A stretch of 64,000 nucleotides of DNA from DATHTC01 sp963746805 (GCA_963746805.1 CAVVCQ010000001.1:1054001-1118000); one strand, 5' to 3'. Shown: positions 8,214 through 18,853, counted from the stretch's first letter. Notes: generated from the letters alone by a model not told the origin. Numbers and translations are program-made.

Positions 8214-9592
8214 CGCCGCTGCCGGTCGGCGTCGCGGCCGGGCATCCGGCGACCTGCGCAGCCGGACTGGAGATCCTCGAGGCGGGCGGCTCGGCCGCGG
8301 ACGCCGCCGTCGCCGCCTCGTTCGCGTCCTGCGTCGCCGAGACGGTGATGACCGGCCTCCTCGGCGGCGGGCACGCGATCCACTACGACGCGGCGACGGG
8401 AGCCGTCCGAAACCTCGATTGCTTCGTGAGCGTGCCGTCGGGCGAGGGAGCGCCCCTCGTGGACCTCCAGGTGCCGTTCGGGACCGAGCTCGTCCACTAC
8501 GCGATCGGGGCGGCGTCCTGCGCGGTGCCGGGCGTGCCGGCCGGGTTCCACGCGCTCTGGGAGTCGTACGGGACGCTGCCGTGGCCGCGACTCGTCGAGC
8601 CCGCGCTCGCGCTCGCGCGGGACGGGGTCGCGGTCACGCCCGCGCACGCGGCGTGCCTGGCGATGCTCGCGCCGGTCTTCACGCTCGACGAGGGGGCGCG
8701 CATCTACTCGCCCGGGGGCGCGCTCCTCGAGGCCGGAGACCGGCTGGAGCAGCCCGGCCTCGCCGTCGCGCTCGAGGCGATCGCCGAGGAGGGCGCGGCG
8801 ACGGTCTACACCGGCTCGGTCGCCGAGTCCCTCCTCGCGCTCTCCGAGGAGCGCGGCGGCGCGATCACACGCGCCGACCTCGCCGCGTACGAGGCGCGCT
8901 GGACCGACCCGGTGGAGGTGGCGTTCCGCGGCACGCGGTTCCTCAGCCGCGGCGGGCTGTCGGGCGTGCCGGAGGCGCTGGCGGCGCTACCGGCGCTCGT
9001 CGGCGCGGGCGAGACCGAACGTGTCCTCACGCTCGTCGAGCTCCTGGCCGGGACGCCGGCGGGCGAGGGCCACACGACGAACGTCGTCACCGCCGACCGG
9101 GACGGCAACGTCTGCGTCATCACCACGAGCCTCGGGCTCGGCTCCGGCGACTACCTGCCCGGCCTCGACCTGCAGCTGAACAGCATGCTCGGCGAGGCCG
9201 AGCTCCTCCTCGGGCCGCTCGTCCCGGGCGGGCGGATGGAGAGCATGATGGCGCCCTCGCTCGCGCTGGACGGTGACGGCCCCGCCCTCGCGATCGGCTC
9301 GGCCGGCGGCAGCAGGCTCCGCACCGCGCTCGTCGGTGTCGCGGACGCCGTCCTCCGCGAGCGCCTCGATCCGCAGGTCGCGGTCGACCGGCCGCGCTTC
9401 CATCCCGTCGGCACCGTCCTCAATGCCGAGCCGGGAGTCGACGACGACGCGCTCGAGACGCTGAGGACGGCAGGGTGGGACGTCCGGGTCTGGCCCGGCC
9501 GCCACCACTACTTCGGCGGCGTCAGCCTGATTGCGCGTGCCGGCCCGGCTGCGGACCCGCGGCGGAGCGGCGTCGCTCGGACGACGACGTGA
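8210..9592 (+). CDS. Gamma-glutamyltransferase-family Ntn hydrolase
   Basis: 460 residues, start GTG 8210 coupled by a 4-nt overlap to the serine hydrolase. N-terminal GGT block AAGLEILEAGGSAADAAVAA and the autoprocessing site region GEGHTTNVVTADRDGNV are visible; the Thr of HTTN would be the N-terminal nucleophile of the small subunit. The oxyanion/substrate block PGGRMESMMAPSLAL precedes GSAGGSR. Shorter than typical GGTs (about 550) and without a signal peptide, so a cytoplasmic cephalosporin acylase/GGT-like enzyme is possible. Its 3' end overlaps a convergent zinc-ribbon gene by 71 bp. Confidence 0.88.
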   Translation: MTPLPVGVAAGHPATCAAGLEILEAGGSAADAAVAASFASCVAETVMTGLLGGGHAIHYDAATGAVRNLDCFVSVPSGEGAPLVDLQVPFGTELVHYAIGAASCAVPGVPAGFHALWESYGTLPWPRLVEPALALARDGVAVTPAHAACLAMLAPVFTLDEGARIYSPGGALLEAGDRLEQPGLAVALEAIAEEGAATVYTGSVAESLLALSEERGGAITRADLAAYEARWTDPVEVAFRGTRFLSRGGLSGVPEALAALPALVGAGETERVLTLVELLAGTPAGEGHTTNVVTADRDGNVCVITTSLGLGSGDYLPGLDLQLNSMLGEAELLLGPLVPGGRMESMMAPSLALDGDGPALAIGSAGGSRLRTALVGVADAVLRERLDPQVAVDRPRFHPVGTVLNAEPGVDDDALETLRTAGWDVRVWPGRHHYFGGVSLIARAGPAADPRRSGVARTTT

Positions 9593-9758
9593 GCGGGACC
9601 GCCGTCGAGATCCAGCCGAGGTAGCCGCAGTCCGGGCAGCCCGGGTTCCGTTTCGGGGTGCCGCCGCCGGACGGCTTCGAGTAGACGGCGCCGCAGTCGA
9701 GGCAGCGCACGCTCTCGAGGACGGACAGCGAGGGATGGGCGGATGCGGGGGCGTTCAT
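9522..9758 (-). CDS. Small zinc-ribbon protein
   Basis: 78 residues from ATG 9758. Two CxxC knuckles (RCLDCGAVYSKP and CPDCGYLGWIS) separated by 19 residues make a rubredoxin/zinc-ribbon fold likely. It lies 41 nt downstream of ribF on the same strand and may be the last gene of that operon. The C-terminal 23 residues overlap the convergent gamma-glutamyltransferase and look unstructured. Not recognised as a named protein; likely a regulator or RNA/protein-binding factor, which is inference. Confidence 0.7.
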   Translation of the reverse strand: MNAPASAHPSLSVLESVRCLDCGAVYSKPSGGGTPKRNPGCPDCGYLGWISTAVPLTSSSERRRSAAGPQPGRHAQSG

Positions 9759-9799
9759 GACAGGAAAGACTCCGCGTGCAGGAAAAACTTGCGGGCCGG

Positions 9800-10669
9800 T
9801 CAGACGGGCCGGACCGCGGCGCGCGTCTCGGCCACGTCCTGCGCGATCTGCGCGACGAGCGCCTCCTCCGAGTCGAACGGCGCCTCGTCGCGCAGCCGCC
9901 GCCACAGCTCGACGACCAGGCGCCTGCCGTAGAGGTCGCCCTCGAAGTCGAGCAGGAACGCCTCGACGCGAAGCTCGCCGACGTCGTACGTGGGGTTCGT
10001 CCCCACCGAGACGGCCGCCCGGGTGCCGAGCGCAGCGCCGGCATAGATCCCGAGCCGGGGCACGAGCACGCCCTCGGGCGGCTCGAGATTCGCGGTCGGG
10101 AACCCGAGCCCGGCCCCGCGTGCGTCCCCGGAGACCACGGTGCCCTCGACCTCCACCGGTCGTCCCAGCAGGCGCGCGGCCTCGACGACCTCGCCGGCCG
10201 CGACGAGCCCGCGCGCGCGGCTCGACGACACGCCGTCGACGAGCGGCACCGGCCGGACGTCGTACCCGAGCGACCGCAGCAGCTCGAGGTCGCCGGCGCG
10301 GCCGCGCCCGAAGCGGAAGTCCGCGCCCGCGACGACGACCGTCGCGCCGAGCGGCGCCAGCCAGCGCTCCGCGAACGCACCGGGCGCGAGCGCGGCGAGC
10401 TCGCGGTCGAACGGGACGACGAGCGCCTCGGCGACCCCGAGCTCCCCGAGCAGCTCGAGCCGCCGCTCGAGCGAGCAGAGGAGCGGCACCGGCTCCGGGC
10501 CGAGGACGCTGCGCGGGTGCGGATCGAAGGTGACGGCCACCACCGGCAGGCCGCTCTCGACTGCGGCCGCAACGACCGCGCGGTGCCCGAGGTGCACGCC
10601 GTCGAACGTCCCGATCGCGACCGCGCGCGTCCCCGCCCCAAGCTCCTCCGGCGTCCGCGCGACCCTCAC
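9800..10669 (-). CDS. ribF: Bifunctional riboflavin kinase / FAD synthetase
   Basis: 289 residues. The N-terminal FAD synthetase domain has GTFDGVHLGH (residues 20-29) and the kinase domain has GLGFPTANLEPP, the PTAN motif that binds flavin and ATP. Converts riboflavin to FMN and FAD in the cytoplasm. Start overlaps the truB stop by 4 nt, the usual truB-ribF coupling. Confidence 0.97.
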   Translation of the reverse strand: MRVARTPEELGAGTRAVAIGTFDGVHLGHRAVVAAAVESGLPVVAVTFDPHPRSVLGPEPVPLLCSLERRLELLGELGVAEALVVPFDRELAALAPGAFAERWLAPLGATVVVAGADFRFGRGRAGDLELLRSLGYDVRPVPLVDGVSSSRARGLVAAGEVVEAARLLGRPVEVEGTVVSGDARGAGLGFPTANLEPPEGVLVPRLGIYAGAALGTRAAVSVGTNPTYDVGELRVEAFLLDFEGDLYGRRLVVELWRRLRDEAPFDSEEALVAQIAQDVAETRAAVRPV

Positions 10670-11337
10670 TCGCCGTACGCCTCCACGCGTGCGAGCGCCT
10701 GCTCCGCCGGGACGATCCGCTCGGGATCGGCCTCGTCGACCGAGAACGGTCCCACCTCCAACCGCCGCAGCGTGCGGCAGTGGCCGCCCAGCGCGTCGGC
10801 GATCGCGCGCACGTACGTGCCGGAGCTGACGCGGAGGTCGAGCGTGGCCACGCCCTCCGTATACGCGATGACGTCGAGCGCGTCGACGCGCGAGCGGCGC
10901 AGGGGCATCTCGACGGCCACTCCCCTGCGGTGCAGGCGGTACGCGCGCTCGCCGCCGATCTTCACCGCCGAGGCGGCCGGGATCGGCAGCTCGACCTCGC
11001 CGCGGAGGCCCGCGAGCCGTGCTTCGAGCTCCGCGGCGGGCGGAGGCTCGGTCCGCTCGAGCTCCTCGCCCTCCGGGTCGCCCGTGGTCGTTCGCGCCGC
11101 GAGGTCGACGTCCGTCAGGTAGCGCTTGTCCAGGCCGACGAATGATCCTGCCAGTTTCGTTGCCCTGCCCGACAACAGGAGTAACAATCCTGTCGCAAAC
11201 GGATCGAGCGTGCCGGCGTGCCCCGTGCGCGCCCCGGTCCGGCGCCGCACGTCGGCCACGATCGCGAACGACGATGGGCCGGCGGGCTTGTCCACGAGCA
11301 GGATCCCCGTCGGCTCGAGGCCGCGGGGCGGCGTCAC
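10666..11337 (-). CDS. truB: tRNA pseudouridine(55) synthase
   Basis: 223 residues, short for TruB (usually about 290-310) because no C-terminal PUA-like extension is present. The catalytic aspartate lies in GTLDPFATG after GHA, and the RNA-binding blocks DKRYLTDVDLAA and SSGTYVRAIADALG are present. Forms pseudouridine 55 in the T loop. Coupled to nrnA upstream and ribF downstream by 4-nt overlaps. Confidence 0.95.
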   Translation of the reverse strand: MTPPRGLEPTGILLVDKPAGPSSFAIVADVRRRTGARTGHAGTLDPFATGLLLLLSGRATKLAGSFVGLDKRYLTDVDLAARTTTGDPEGEELERTEPPPAAELEARLAGLRGEVELPIPAASAVKIGGERAYRLHRRGVAVEMPLRRSRVDALDVIAYTEGVATLDLRVSSGTYVRAIADALGGHCRTLRRLEVGPFSVDEADPERIVPAEQALARVEAYGE

Positions 11338-12359
11338 GCCGTGCGGGCGGCGGCCTGGTCGGCGTACTGCCGCCGGATGAGGTCGGTGATCTCCTCGACC
11401 GTCGAGTCCGTCGAGAACCCCGCCGCCTGCCGGTGCCCGCCGCCGCCGAAGCTGCGGGCGATCGCCGAGACGTCGATGTCGTCCGTGCTCGCGCGGAGGC
11501 TCACACGCCGGGTCGGCCCGGCGTCCCTCGGCGGCTCGCGGATCAGCGCCGCGAGCTCGGCGCCCTCGACCGCGCGCAGGAAGTCGATGATCCCCTCGGA
11601 GTACGGCTCCTCGGCACCGACCTCGGCGAAGTCGTCGCGCCGGAGCCAGGAGACGACGATCCGCCCGCCGTCGTAGATCTTCGCCCGGTCGAGCGCCCGC
11701 GCGAGCAGCTTGAGCTTCGCGAACTGGACGGACTCGTACACGCTCTCGAACACCTTGTGGACGTCCGCCCCGCGCTCGACGAGCTCGGCCGCGAGGCGCA
11801 GTGCCTTGGGCGTCGTGTTCGCGTACTGGAACCGGCCCGTGTCGGTGACGAGCCCGATGTAGAGGGCCTCCGCGATCTCGGGCGTCAGCGGCACGTCCAG
11901 CTCGAGGAAGACGTCGCGCAGCACCTCCGCGGTCGACGACGCGTCCGCAACGACGAGGTTGACGTCGCCGAAGCGCGTGTTGTCGTGGTGATGGTCGACG
12001 TCGACCACCGTCGAGGCGCGCTGCAGGAAGGAGGGGTCGTCGCCGAGGCGCGACTCGTTCGCGCAGTCGACCGCGAGGAGCACGCGCCGCTCGAGGTCGG
12101 AGGGAAGGTCGCGCCGCAGGTCCCCGAGATCCATGAACCGGTACTCGCCCGGGAGCGGCGCGGGCCAGTTGAGGAACATGACGGCGTCCTTGCCGAGCCC
12201 ACGCAGGGCGAGCGTCGCGGCGAGGAGCGAGCCGAGCGCGTCCCCGTCGGGGTTCTCGTGCGTCGTGACGAGGAAGCGGTCGTGCCCGCGGAGCGCCGCG
12301 GCGACCGCCTGCAGGTCACTCGCGATCGTCGGTGGGGTCGTCGGCGGGAGCGAGCTCAT
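11334..12359 (-). CDS. nrnA: DHH/DHHA1 phosphoesterase, NrnA-type oligoribonuclease / pAp phosphatase
   Basis: 341 residues. DHH domain with THENPDGDALGS and the signature VDVDHHHDN; metal-binding D of GLVTDTGRF; C-terminal DHHA1 domain with SFGGGGHRQAAG. Family members degrade 2-5 nt RNA and dephosphorylate pAp. The start lies 44 nt inside rbfA, so translation is coupled. This position between rbfA and truB is typical of Gram-positive bacteria. Confidence 0.94.
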   Translation of the reverse strand: MSSLPPTTPPTIASDLQAVAAALRGHDRFLVTTHENPDGDALGSLLAATLALRGLGKDAVMFLNWPAPLPGEYRFMDLGDLRRDLPSDLERRVLLAVDCANESRLGDDPSFLQRASTVVDVDHHHDNTRFGDVNLVVADASSTAEVLRDVFLELDVPLTPEIAEALYIGLVTDTGRFQYANTTPKALRLAAELVERGADVHKVFESVYESVQFAKLKLLARALDRAKIYDGGRIVVSWLRRDDFAEVGAEEPYSEGIIDFLRAVEGAELAALIREPPRDAGPTRRVSLRASTDDIDVSAIARSFGGGGHRQAAGFSTDSTVEEITDLIRRQYADQAAARTA

Positions 12360-12678
12360 CGATCAGCTTCGACATTCTGACGCCCCGCTCGACGGACTCG
12401 TCGTAGGCGAAGGCGAGCAGCGGCGTCCGCCGCAGGTGCAGCTCGCGGTTGACCCTCGCCTGGAGCACGCCGTGGGCGCGCCGCAGGGCCTCGAGGGTCG
12501 CGCGCCGGTCCTGCTCCGAGCCGTAGACGCTCACGTAGACAGTCGCCTCTCGTACGTCCTCGGTCGCCTCGACCCCCGTCACGGTGACGAACCCGATCCC
12601 GGGGTCCTTGAGCTCGGCGATCCCTTCCGAGATGACCTTCTTCAGGGTCTCGTTGACGCGGCGCAGACGGTCGGACAC
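12316..12678 (-). CDS. rbfA: Ribosome-binding factor A
   Basis: 120 residues from GTG 12678 (VSDRLRRVNETLKKVISEG). KH-like fold blocks GFVTVTGVEATEDVREATVYVS and VNRELHLRRTPLLAFAYDES are standard. Needed for 16S 5'-end maturation and cold adaptation. The open frame extends further upstream into DUF503, but homology begins at this GTG. Overlaps nrnA by 44 nt. Confidence 0.94.
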   Translation of the reverse strand: MSDRLRRVNETLKKVISEGIAELKDPGIGFVTVTGVEATEDVREATVYVSVYGSEQDRRATLEALRRAHGVLQARVNRELHLRRTPLLAFAYDESVERGVRMSKLIDELAPADDPTDDRE

Positions 12679-12698
12679 GGGCGCCAGCGTAACGGCGG

Positions 12699-12998
12699 TC
12701 AGTCCTCGAGGGTGACCACGTCCCGCGTCGTCCGCGTCACGACCCAGTCCTGGCCGTGCAGCCAGCGGTCGGCCTCGTCGAGCAGCCGCGCCGCCTCGCC
12801 GTACTCGCGCGCGACGCACGAGAGCGTGACGGTGGCACGCTGCCACGTCTCGTGGTGGTCGACCTCGGCCACCGACGCGCCGACCCGGTTCTGCAGCTGC
12901 GCCTTCAGCGAGCGCAGGTGCATGCGCTTGTCCTTCAGCGACCGGCTCTCGGGAAAATGCAGCTCGGCGCTGAGGATCCCGACCCAGCCTGCGGCCAT
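12699..12998 (-). CDS. ylxP: DUF503 / YlxP-family protein
   Basis: 99 residues with the family core ELHFPESRSLKDKRMHLRSL and VAEVDHHETWQRATVTLSCV. YlxP proteins sit between infB and rbfA in Gram-positive bacteria and have been linked to ribosome assembly; the exact role is not settled. Start ATG 12998 is 13 nt after the infB stop. Confidence 0.93.
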   Translation of the reverse strand: MAAGWVGILSAELHFPESRSLKDKRMHLRSLKAQLQNRVGASVAEVDHHETWQRATVTLSCVAREYGEAARLLDEADRWLHGQDWVVTRTTRDVVTLED

Positions 12999-13010
12999 GT
13001 CGACGCCGGG

Positions 13011-14961
<1,951 letters not shown>

Positions 14962-14984
<23 letters not shown>

Positions 14985-15234
14985 CAGTCCGTGCTCCAGT
15001 GTAGAGGCCCGCGAGTTCCGGATCGACGCGCACCGTCCGCCGCAGCGTGCGCGCGAACGCGCGCCGCGTCAGTGCGCGCTCGAAGCACGAGAGCCGCCGA
15101 CAGGTGTAGACGCCGCGGCCGTCGCCGTGCGGCGACAGGGTCAGGACGCCCTCCCGCGCGACGAAGCGCACGAGCTGCCGCTGTGGCGCCTTCCGCCCGC
15201 AGCCGGCGCACGTCCTGATCGGCTCGTGTGTCAC
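14962..15234 (-). CDS. ylxR: YlxR (DUF448) RNA-binding/regulatory protein
   Basis: 90 residues from GTG 15234. The family signature RTCAGCGRKAPQRQLVRFV and GRGVYTCRRLSCFERAL are present, with paired cysteines at both. YlxR lies between nusA and infB almost universally and has been described as an RNA-binding protein and as an RNase P modulator. Start overlaps nusA stop by GTGA. Confidence 0.95.
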
Positions 15235-16649
15235 GCCGGATCGCGGTCGCCCTCCACGTTCTCGGCCTCGACGGCCGCCTCTGCCGGCTCCTCGACCTCG
15301 ACCGAGGCCACCGGCTCGAGCTCCTCGGCCTCCTCCGCGGTGGCCGTCTCGGATGTCGCCGGCACCGCTGCGGGCACGGCCGGCTCGGTGCCGGCGAGCG
15401 CCTGGTGCGCCGGGAGCCCGCAGTAGCGGGTCCCGGGCAGCGCCTCGTTCGGGCAGCGCTTGCCGTTGGAGAGGATCGCGCCGCAGCGGCCGGAGAAGTC
15501 CTCGCCCTCGGCGCCCTCGCCGCCGTAGGCCGCGTCGGCCTCCTGCTGTGCGAACTCCGTGTCCGAGGTGATGTCGATCTTCCAGCCGGTCAGGCGTGAG
15601 GCCAGGCGGGCGTTGAGCCCCTCCTTGCCGATCGCGAGCGCCAGCTGGTCGTCGGGGACGATCACGGTCGCCTCGCGGGCGTCGTCGTCGAGCAGCACCT
15701 CGCGCACGCGTGCCGGCGACAGGGCCTTCGCGAGGAAGCGCGCCGGCTCGTCGTTCCACGGGATGATGTCGATCTTCTCGCCGCGGAGCTCCGACACGAC
15801 CATGCGGACGCGGGAGCCGCGCGGGCCGACGCAGGCGCCGACCGGATCGACACCCTGAGCGTGCGACTCGACCGCGATCTTCGAGCGGTAGCCCGGCTCG
15901 CGGGCGACGCCGCGGATCTCGACGAGGCCGTCGGCGATCTCCGGCACCTCGAGCTCGAACAGCGTCTTGATCAGCTCCGGGTCGCGGCGCGAGAGGATCA
16001 CCTGCGGGCCCTTCGTGCCGCTCCGAACCTCGGTGATCACGGCCTTGATCCGCGAGCCCTGCTCGTAGCGCTCGCCGTCGACCTGCTCGGAGCGCGGCAG
16101 CAGCGCCTCGACCTTGCCGAGATCGACGAGCACGTTGTTGCGGTCGCCGGCCTGCTGGACGATGCCGGTGACGACCTCGGTGACGCGGTCGATGTACTCG
16201 TCGTACATCATCGCGCGCTCGGCCTCGCGGATCCGCTGCTGGATCACCTGCTTGGCCGTCTGCGCGGCGATGCGCCCGAAGTCGTCCGGGGTGACGTCCT
16301 CGAACTGCACCTGCTCCTCGGGGACGTCGGACCAGTCGATCTCGAGGTCGTCGTCGTTCAGGAGCACGTGCGAGCGCTCGCCGTTCTCCTGCTCGAGGCG
16401 CTCCAGCTCCTCGAGCGCACGCTCACGCGCCTCGTCGAGGAGGCGCTCCTCGATGTCCGGCGGCAGCTGCACCGCGTAGACGCGGAAGTCGCCCGCGTCG
16501 TCGAGCTCGACGACCGCATGGCGTGCGGCGCCCGGGGTCTTCTTGTACGCGGCGAGCAAGCCGTCCTGCAGCGCGTCGATGAGCGTCCCGCTCTCGATGC
16601 CCTTCTCGCGCTCGATCTCGCGAACCGCGTCGATGATCTCCTGCGTCAT
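15231..16649 (-). CDS. nusA: Transcription termination/antitermination factor NusA with Cys-containing C-terminal extension
   Basis: 472 residues. N-terminal RNAP-binding domain, S1 domain, then two KH domains (VGACVGPRGSRVRMVVSELRGEK is the first KH core). After the KH region, near residue 385, there is an unusual module CGAILSNGKRCPNEALPG with a further Cys and His (RYCGLPAH), followed by an acidic Ala/Glu/Val tail of about 55 residues. The spacing of Cys/His suggests a small zinc-binding knuckle rather than E. coli-type acidic repeats. Second gene of the rimP operon. Confidence 0.96.
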   Translation of the reverse strand: MTQEIIDAVREIEREKGIESGTLIDALQDGLLAAYKKTPGAARHAVVELDDAGDFRVYAVQLPPDIEERLLDEARERALEELERLEQENGERSHVLLNDDDLEIDWSDVPEEQVQFEDVTPDDFGRIAAQTAKQVIQQRIREAERAMMYDEYIDRVTEVVTGIVQQAGDRNNVLVDLGKVEALLPRSEQVDGERYEQGSRIKAVITEVRSGTKGPQVILSRRDPELIKTLFELEVPEIADGLVEIRGVAREPGYRSKIAVESHAQGVDPVGACVGPRGSRVRMVVSELRGEKIDIIPWNDEPARFLAKALSPARVREVLLDDDAREATVIVPDDQLALAIGKEGLNARLASRLTGWKIDITSDTEFAQQEADAAYGGEGAEGEDFSGRCGAILSNGKRCPNEALPGTRYCGLPAHQALAGTEPAVPAAVPATSETATAEEAEELEPVASVEVEEPAEAAVEAENVEGDRDPA

Positions 16650-16653
16650 GTCC

Positions 16654-17097
16654 CTACCCCTCGTCGATCAGGTTGCTCCGTACGATGGCCTCGTACGGGA
16701 TGGTGAAGGCGGTCTCGTCGGCCGTCCGAACCGTGAAGGCGCGCTCCCCGGCCTCCACGACCTCGCCGCGGAACCGCCTGCGGCCGTCGATCTCGGCGGC
16801 GGTGCGGACGGCGACACGGCGGCCGACGGCGTTGGCGAAGTGCGCCGGCTTGCGCAGCGGACGCGCGAGCCCGGGGGACGAGACGTCGATCGCGTAGCGG
16901 TCGAGGTAGCCGCGCAGCAGGTCGGTCACGCGAGCGCAGAGTGCGTGGTCGACCCCCTGCGGGTGGTCGACGAAGACGGTGAAGTGCTCGGGCCCGGTGA
17001 GCTCGACCGCCAGCACCTCGACGCCGCGAATGCCGGCCTCGACCGTGCGGACGATCTCCTGCTCAAGTGTCTTCTCTCTGTCGTGTACCTCGGCCAT
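16654..17097 (-). CDS. rimP: Ribosome maturation factor RimP
   Basis: 147 residues from ATG 17097 behind AAGGGGG. The two-domain RimP pattern is clear: HFTVFVDHPQGVDHALCARV and the conserved YAIDVSSPGLARPLRKPAHF. Required for 30S maturation. First gene of the nine-to-ten-gene operon running to ribF; the leader contains a strong hairpin (17115-17139). Confidence 0.96.
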   Translation of the reverse strand: MAEVHDREKTLEQEIVRTVEAGIRGVEVLAVELTGPEHFTVFVDHPQGVDHALCARVTDLLRGYLDRYAIDVSSPGLARPLRKPAHFANAVGRRVAVRTAAEIDGRRRFRGEVVEAGERAFTVRTADETAFTIPYEAIVRSNLIDEG

Positions 17098-17114
17098 TCG
17101 GCCCCCTTCAAAAC

Positions 17115-17139
17115 AAATGGGCGCATCGAGCGCCCATTT
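17115..17139 (-). promoter_or_regulatory. Terminator-like hairpin in the rimP-nusA-infB leader
   Basis: Perfect 10-bp stem AAATGGGCGC / GCGCCCATTT with a 5-nt loop, followed on the minus strand by TTTGTTTTG, 18 nt upstream of the rimP start. A -10-like TATCCT lies upstream of it at 17168-17173 (minus strand). The upstream gene has its own hairpin at 17180-17199, so this one is probably inside the rimP leader as an attenuator. Confidence 0.6.
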
Positions 17140-17179
17140 CGCCAAGCCGGTGAAATGTGGTGCGCGGAGGATAGCAGCG

Positions 17180-17199
17180 ACGGGGCCGTGCGGCCCCGT
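17180..17199 (-). terminator. Terminator hairpin after the EamA gene
   Basis: ACGGGGCCG and CGGCCCCGT form a 9-bp stem with a 2-nt centre, starting 8 nt after the stop codon at 17208. No long T tract. Confidence 0.55.
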
Positions 17200-17207
17200 T
17201 CCGGGGC

Positions 17208-18014
17208 CTAGCCGAGCGCGATCGCGGCCACGCCCCCGACCACGAGCACGGCCCCCGCGAGACGCGACGGCGGCACCCGCTCGCGGAGCATCGGCACGGC
17301 GAGCGCGACCGCAAAAAGCACGCTCGTCTCGCGCACCGCGGAGACGACCGCCGCGGGCGCGAGCCGGTACGCGGCCAGGACGAGGACGTACGCCACGAAG
17401 CCGGCGCAGCCCGCCAGCACGGTGCGCGTGGAGAGCTGCGTGCGGAGCCTCGCCGTCCCGGTCGCGAGCGTTGCGGCGACGGTCGTCGGAAGGAGGATCA
17501 GCAGCAGGTATGGCACGGGATCGGCGAACTCGATCCCCTCGGCGTCGACCAGCGTGTACGCCGCGATGAGCAGCGCGATCGCGACGCCGAACGCAACCCC
17601 GACGCGGTCGCCGTGGCCGAAGCCGCGCACGAGCACGACCCCGACCGCCACGGCGAGGACGCCCGCGACCTCCGAGGCGCCGAGCTCGGCGCCGAACGCG
17701 AGCGTCCAGGCGAGGACGAGCACCGGCGCGCCGCCGCGGGCGATCGGATAGACGAGCGAGACGTCCGCGCGCTGGTATGCGGCGGCGAGCGCGAAGAAGT
17801 AGACGAGCTCGAGCGACGCGGACGCGACGAGCCACGGCACGGCCTCGCGCTCGACGTCCCAGGTCGCGACCGCCACCGGCGCCGCGAGGATCAGGCTCGA
17901 GCCGAGCGCGACCGCGGTCGCGGCGAGGACGTCCCGCGAGCCGCCGAGGAGGAGGTTCCAGAGCGCGTGCAGGAGCGCCGCGCCGAGCGCGAGCGCGACG
18001 GCGGCGCCCGTCAC
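17208..18014 (-). CDS. EamA/DMT-family transporter
   Basis: 268 residues forming about ten hydrophobic helices in two homologous halves, as in the drug/metabolite transporter superfamily. The first half holds ALLHALWNLLLGG and YFFALAAAYQRADVSLVYPI, a conserved EamA turn; the second half holds VLAAYRLAPAAVVSAVRETS. Start GTG 18014 is 3 nt after the stop of the upstream membrane gene. Substrate unknown. Confidence 0.9.
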   Translation of the reverse strand: MTGAAVALALGAALLHALWNLLLGGSRDVLAATAVALGSSLILAAPVAVATWDVEREAVPWLVASASLELVYFFALAAAYQRADVSLVYPIARGGAPVLVLAWTLAFGAELGASEVAGVLAVAVGVVLVRGFGHGDRVGVAFGVAIALLIAAYTLVDAEGIEFADPVPYLLLILLPTTVAATLATGTARLRTQLSTRTVLAGCAGFVAYVLVLAAYRLAPAAVVSAVRETSVLFAVALAVPMLRERVPPSRLAGAVLVVGGVAAIALG

Positions 18015-18017
18015 ACG

Positions 18018-18386
18018 CTAGGAGCCGACGAGCTCGAGGAGCGCCACGACCGCCACGGCGAGGGCGCAGAACGCCACCGCGCGCGTGCCGTAGCGCGAGA
18101 CCGCCGGGTTGTGCGCGAGCGCGCCGCCCGCGAGGGCGACGACGCCGCCGAGGAGCGCGAGCGCGACCGCCGGGACGAAGACGACCCACGCGACGTCGAG
18201 GAGCGTCCCGTAGAGGCCGTGATCGTGGATGTGCGCAGCGTCGCGTCGCTCCTCGAGCGCGTAGACGGCCTCGCCGACCACGATCGTGAGGCAGGCGACC
18301 ACGGCGACGACCAGCTCGACGTTGAGGGCGCGCAGCCACCAGGCGCGGGGCATGCGCTGGGGGAATCTGCCGGCCAACTCGCCCAT
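18018..18386 (-). CDS. Small integral membrane protein, unknown
   Basis: 122 residues with three predicted transmembrane helices: VELVVAVVACLTIVVGEAVY, VAWVVFVPAVALALLGGVVA and AVAFCALAVAVVALLELV. A short His-containing loop (DAAHIHDHG) lies between the first two. No family recognised. It precedes the EamA transporter with a 3-nt gap, so both are co-transcribed. Confidence 0.75.
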   Translation of the reverse strand: MGELAGRFPQRMPRAWWLRALNVELVVAVVACLTIVVGEAVYALEERRDAAHIHDHGLYGTLLDVAWVVFVPAVALALLGGVVALAGGALAHNPAVSRYGTRAVAFCALAVAVVALLELVGS

Positions 18387-18466
18387 TCTCGACCGCCTCT
18401 CCGACCGTCGCTCTCCGACAGAGCGTACGGCAGCCGTGGGCGGAGGGCCAGACCAGTTCTTCGGCC

Positions 18467-18847
18467 TCAGTTCGCGGCGTAGAGGTCGACCGGGACGCCG
18501 TCGGGATCGAGCACCGACGCGTACCGCTGGCCCCAGACGGCGTCGAACGGCTCGCGCTCGCCGTGAAATCCCGCTCCGGTCACGCGTGCGTAGACCTCGT
18601 CCACCTCGGCCGGGCTCGCGCACTCGAACGCGAGTGCGAGCTGGTTCCCGGTCTCGCGCGACCAGTCGGGCGAGAAGCTGCGCACGGTCTCCTCGGTGTC
18701 GAGCATGAACCGCACGCCGTTCGGAAGGAACGTGTCGATGTGGCCCTCGTCGGGCGTCTCGGGGACGTCGAGGCCGAGGAGCCGGTAGAAGCGGATCGAC
18801 CGTCCCAGGTCCGAGGCGACGATCCCGATCGCGTTCAGCTGCGGCAC
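18467..18847 (-). CDS. VOC (glyoxalase/bleomycin-resistance fold) protein
   Basis: 126 residues with the VOC beta-alpha-beta-beta-beta pattern: NAIGIVASDLGRSIRFYRLL at the N-terminus and YASVLDPDGVPVDLYAAN at the C-terminus. Start GTG 18847 lies 6 nt after a -10-like TAGGCT (plus 18854-18859), so it is probably leaderless. Enzymatic or binding role not predictable. Confidence 0.9.
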   Translation of the reverse strand: MPQLNAIGIVASDLGRSIRFYRLLGLDVPETPDEGHIDTFLPNGVRFMLDTEETVRSFSPDWSRETGNQLALAFECASPAEVDEVYARVTGAGFHGEREPFDAVWGQRYASVLDPDGVPVDLYAAN

Positions 18848-18853
18848 GACGCG

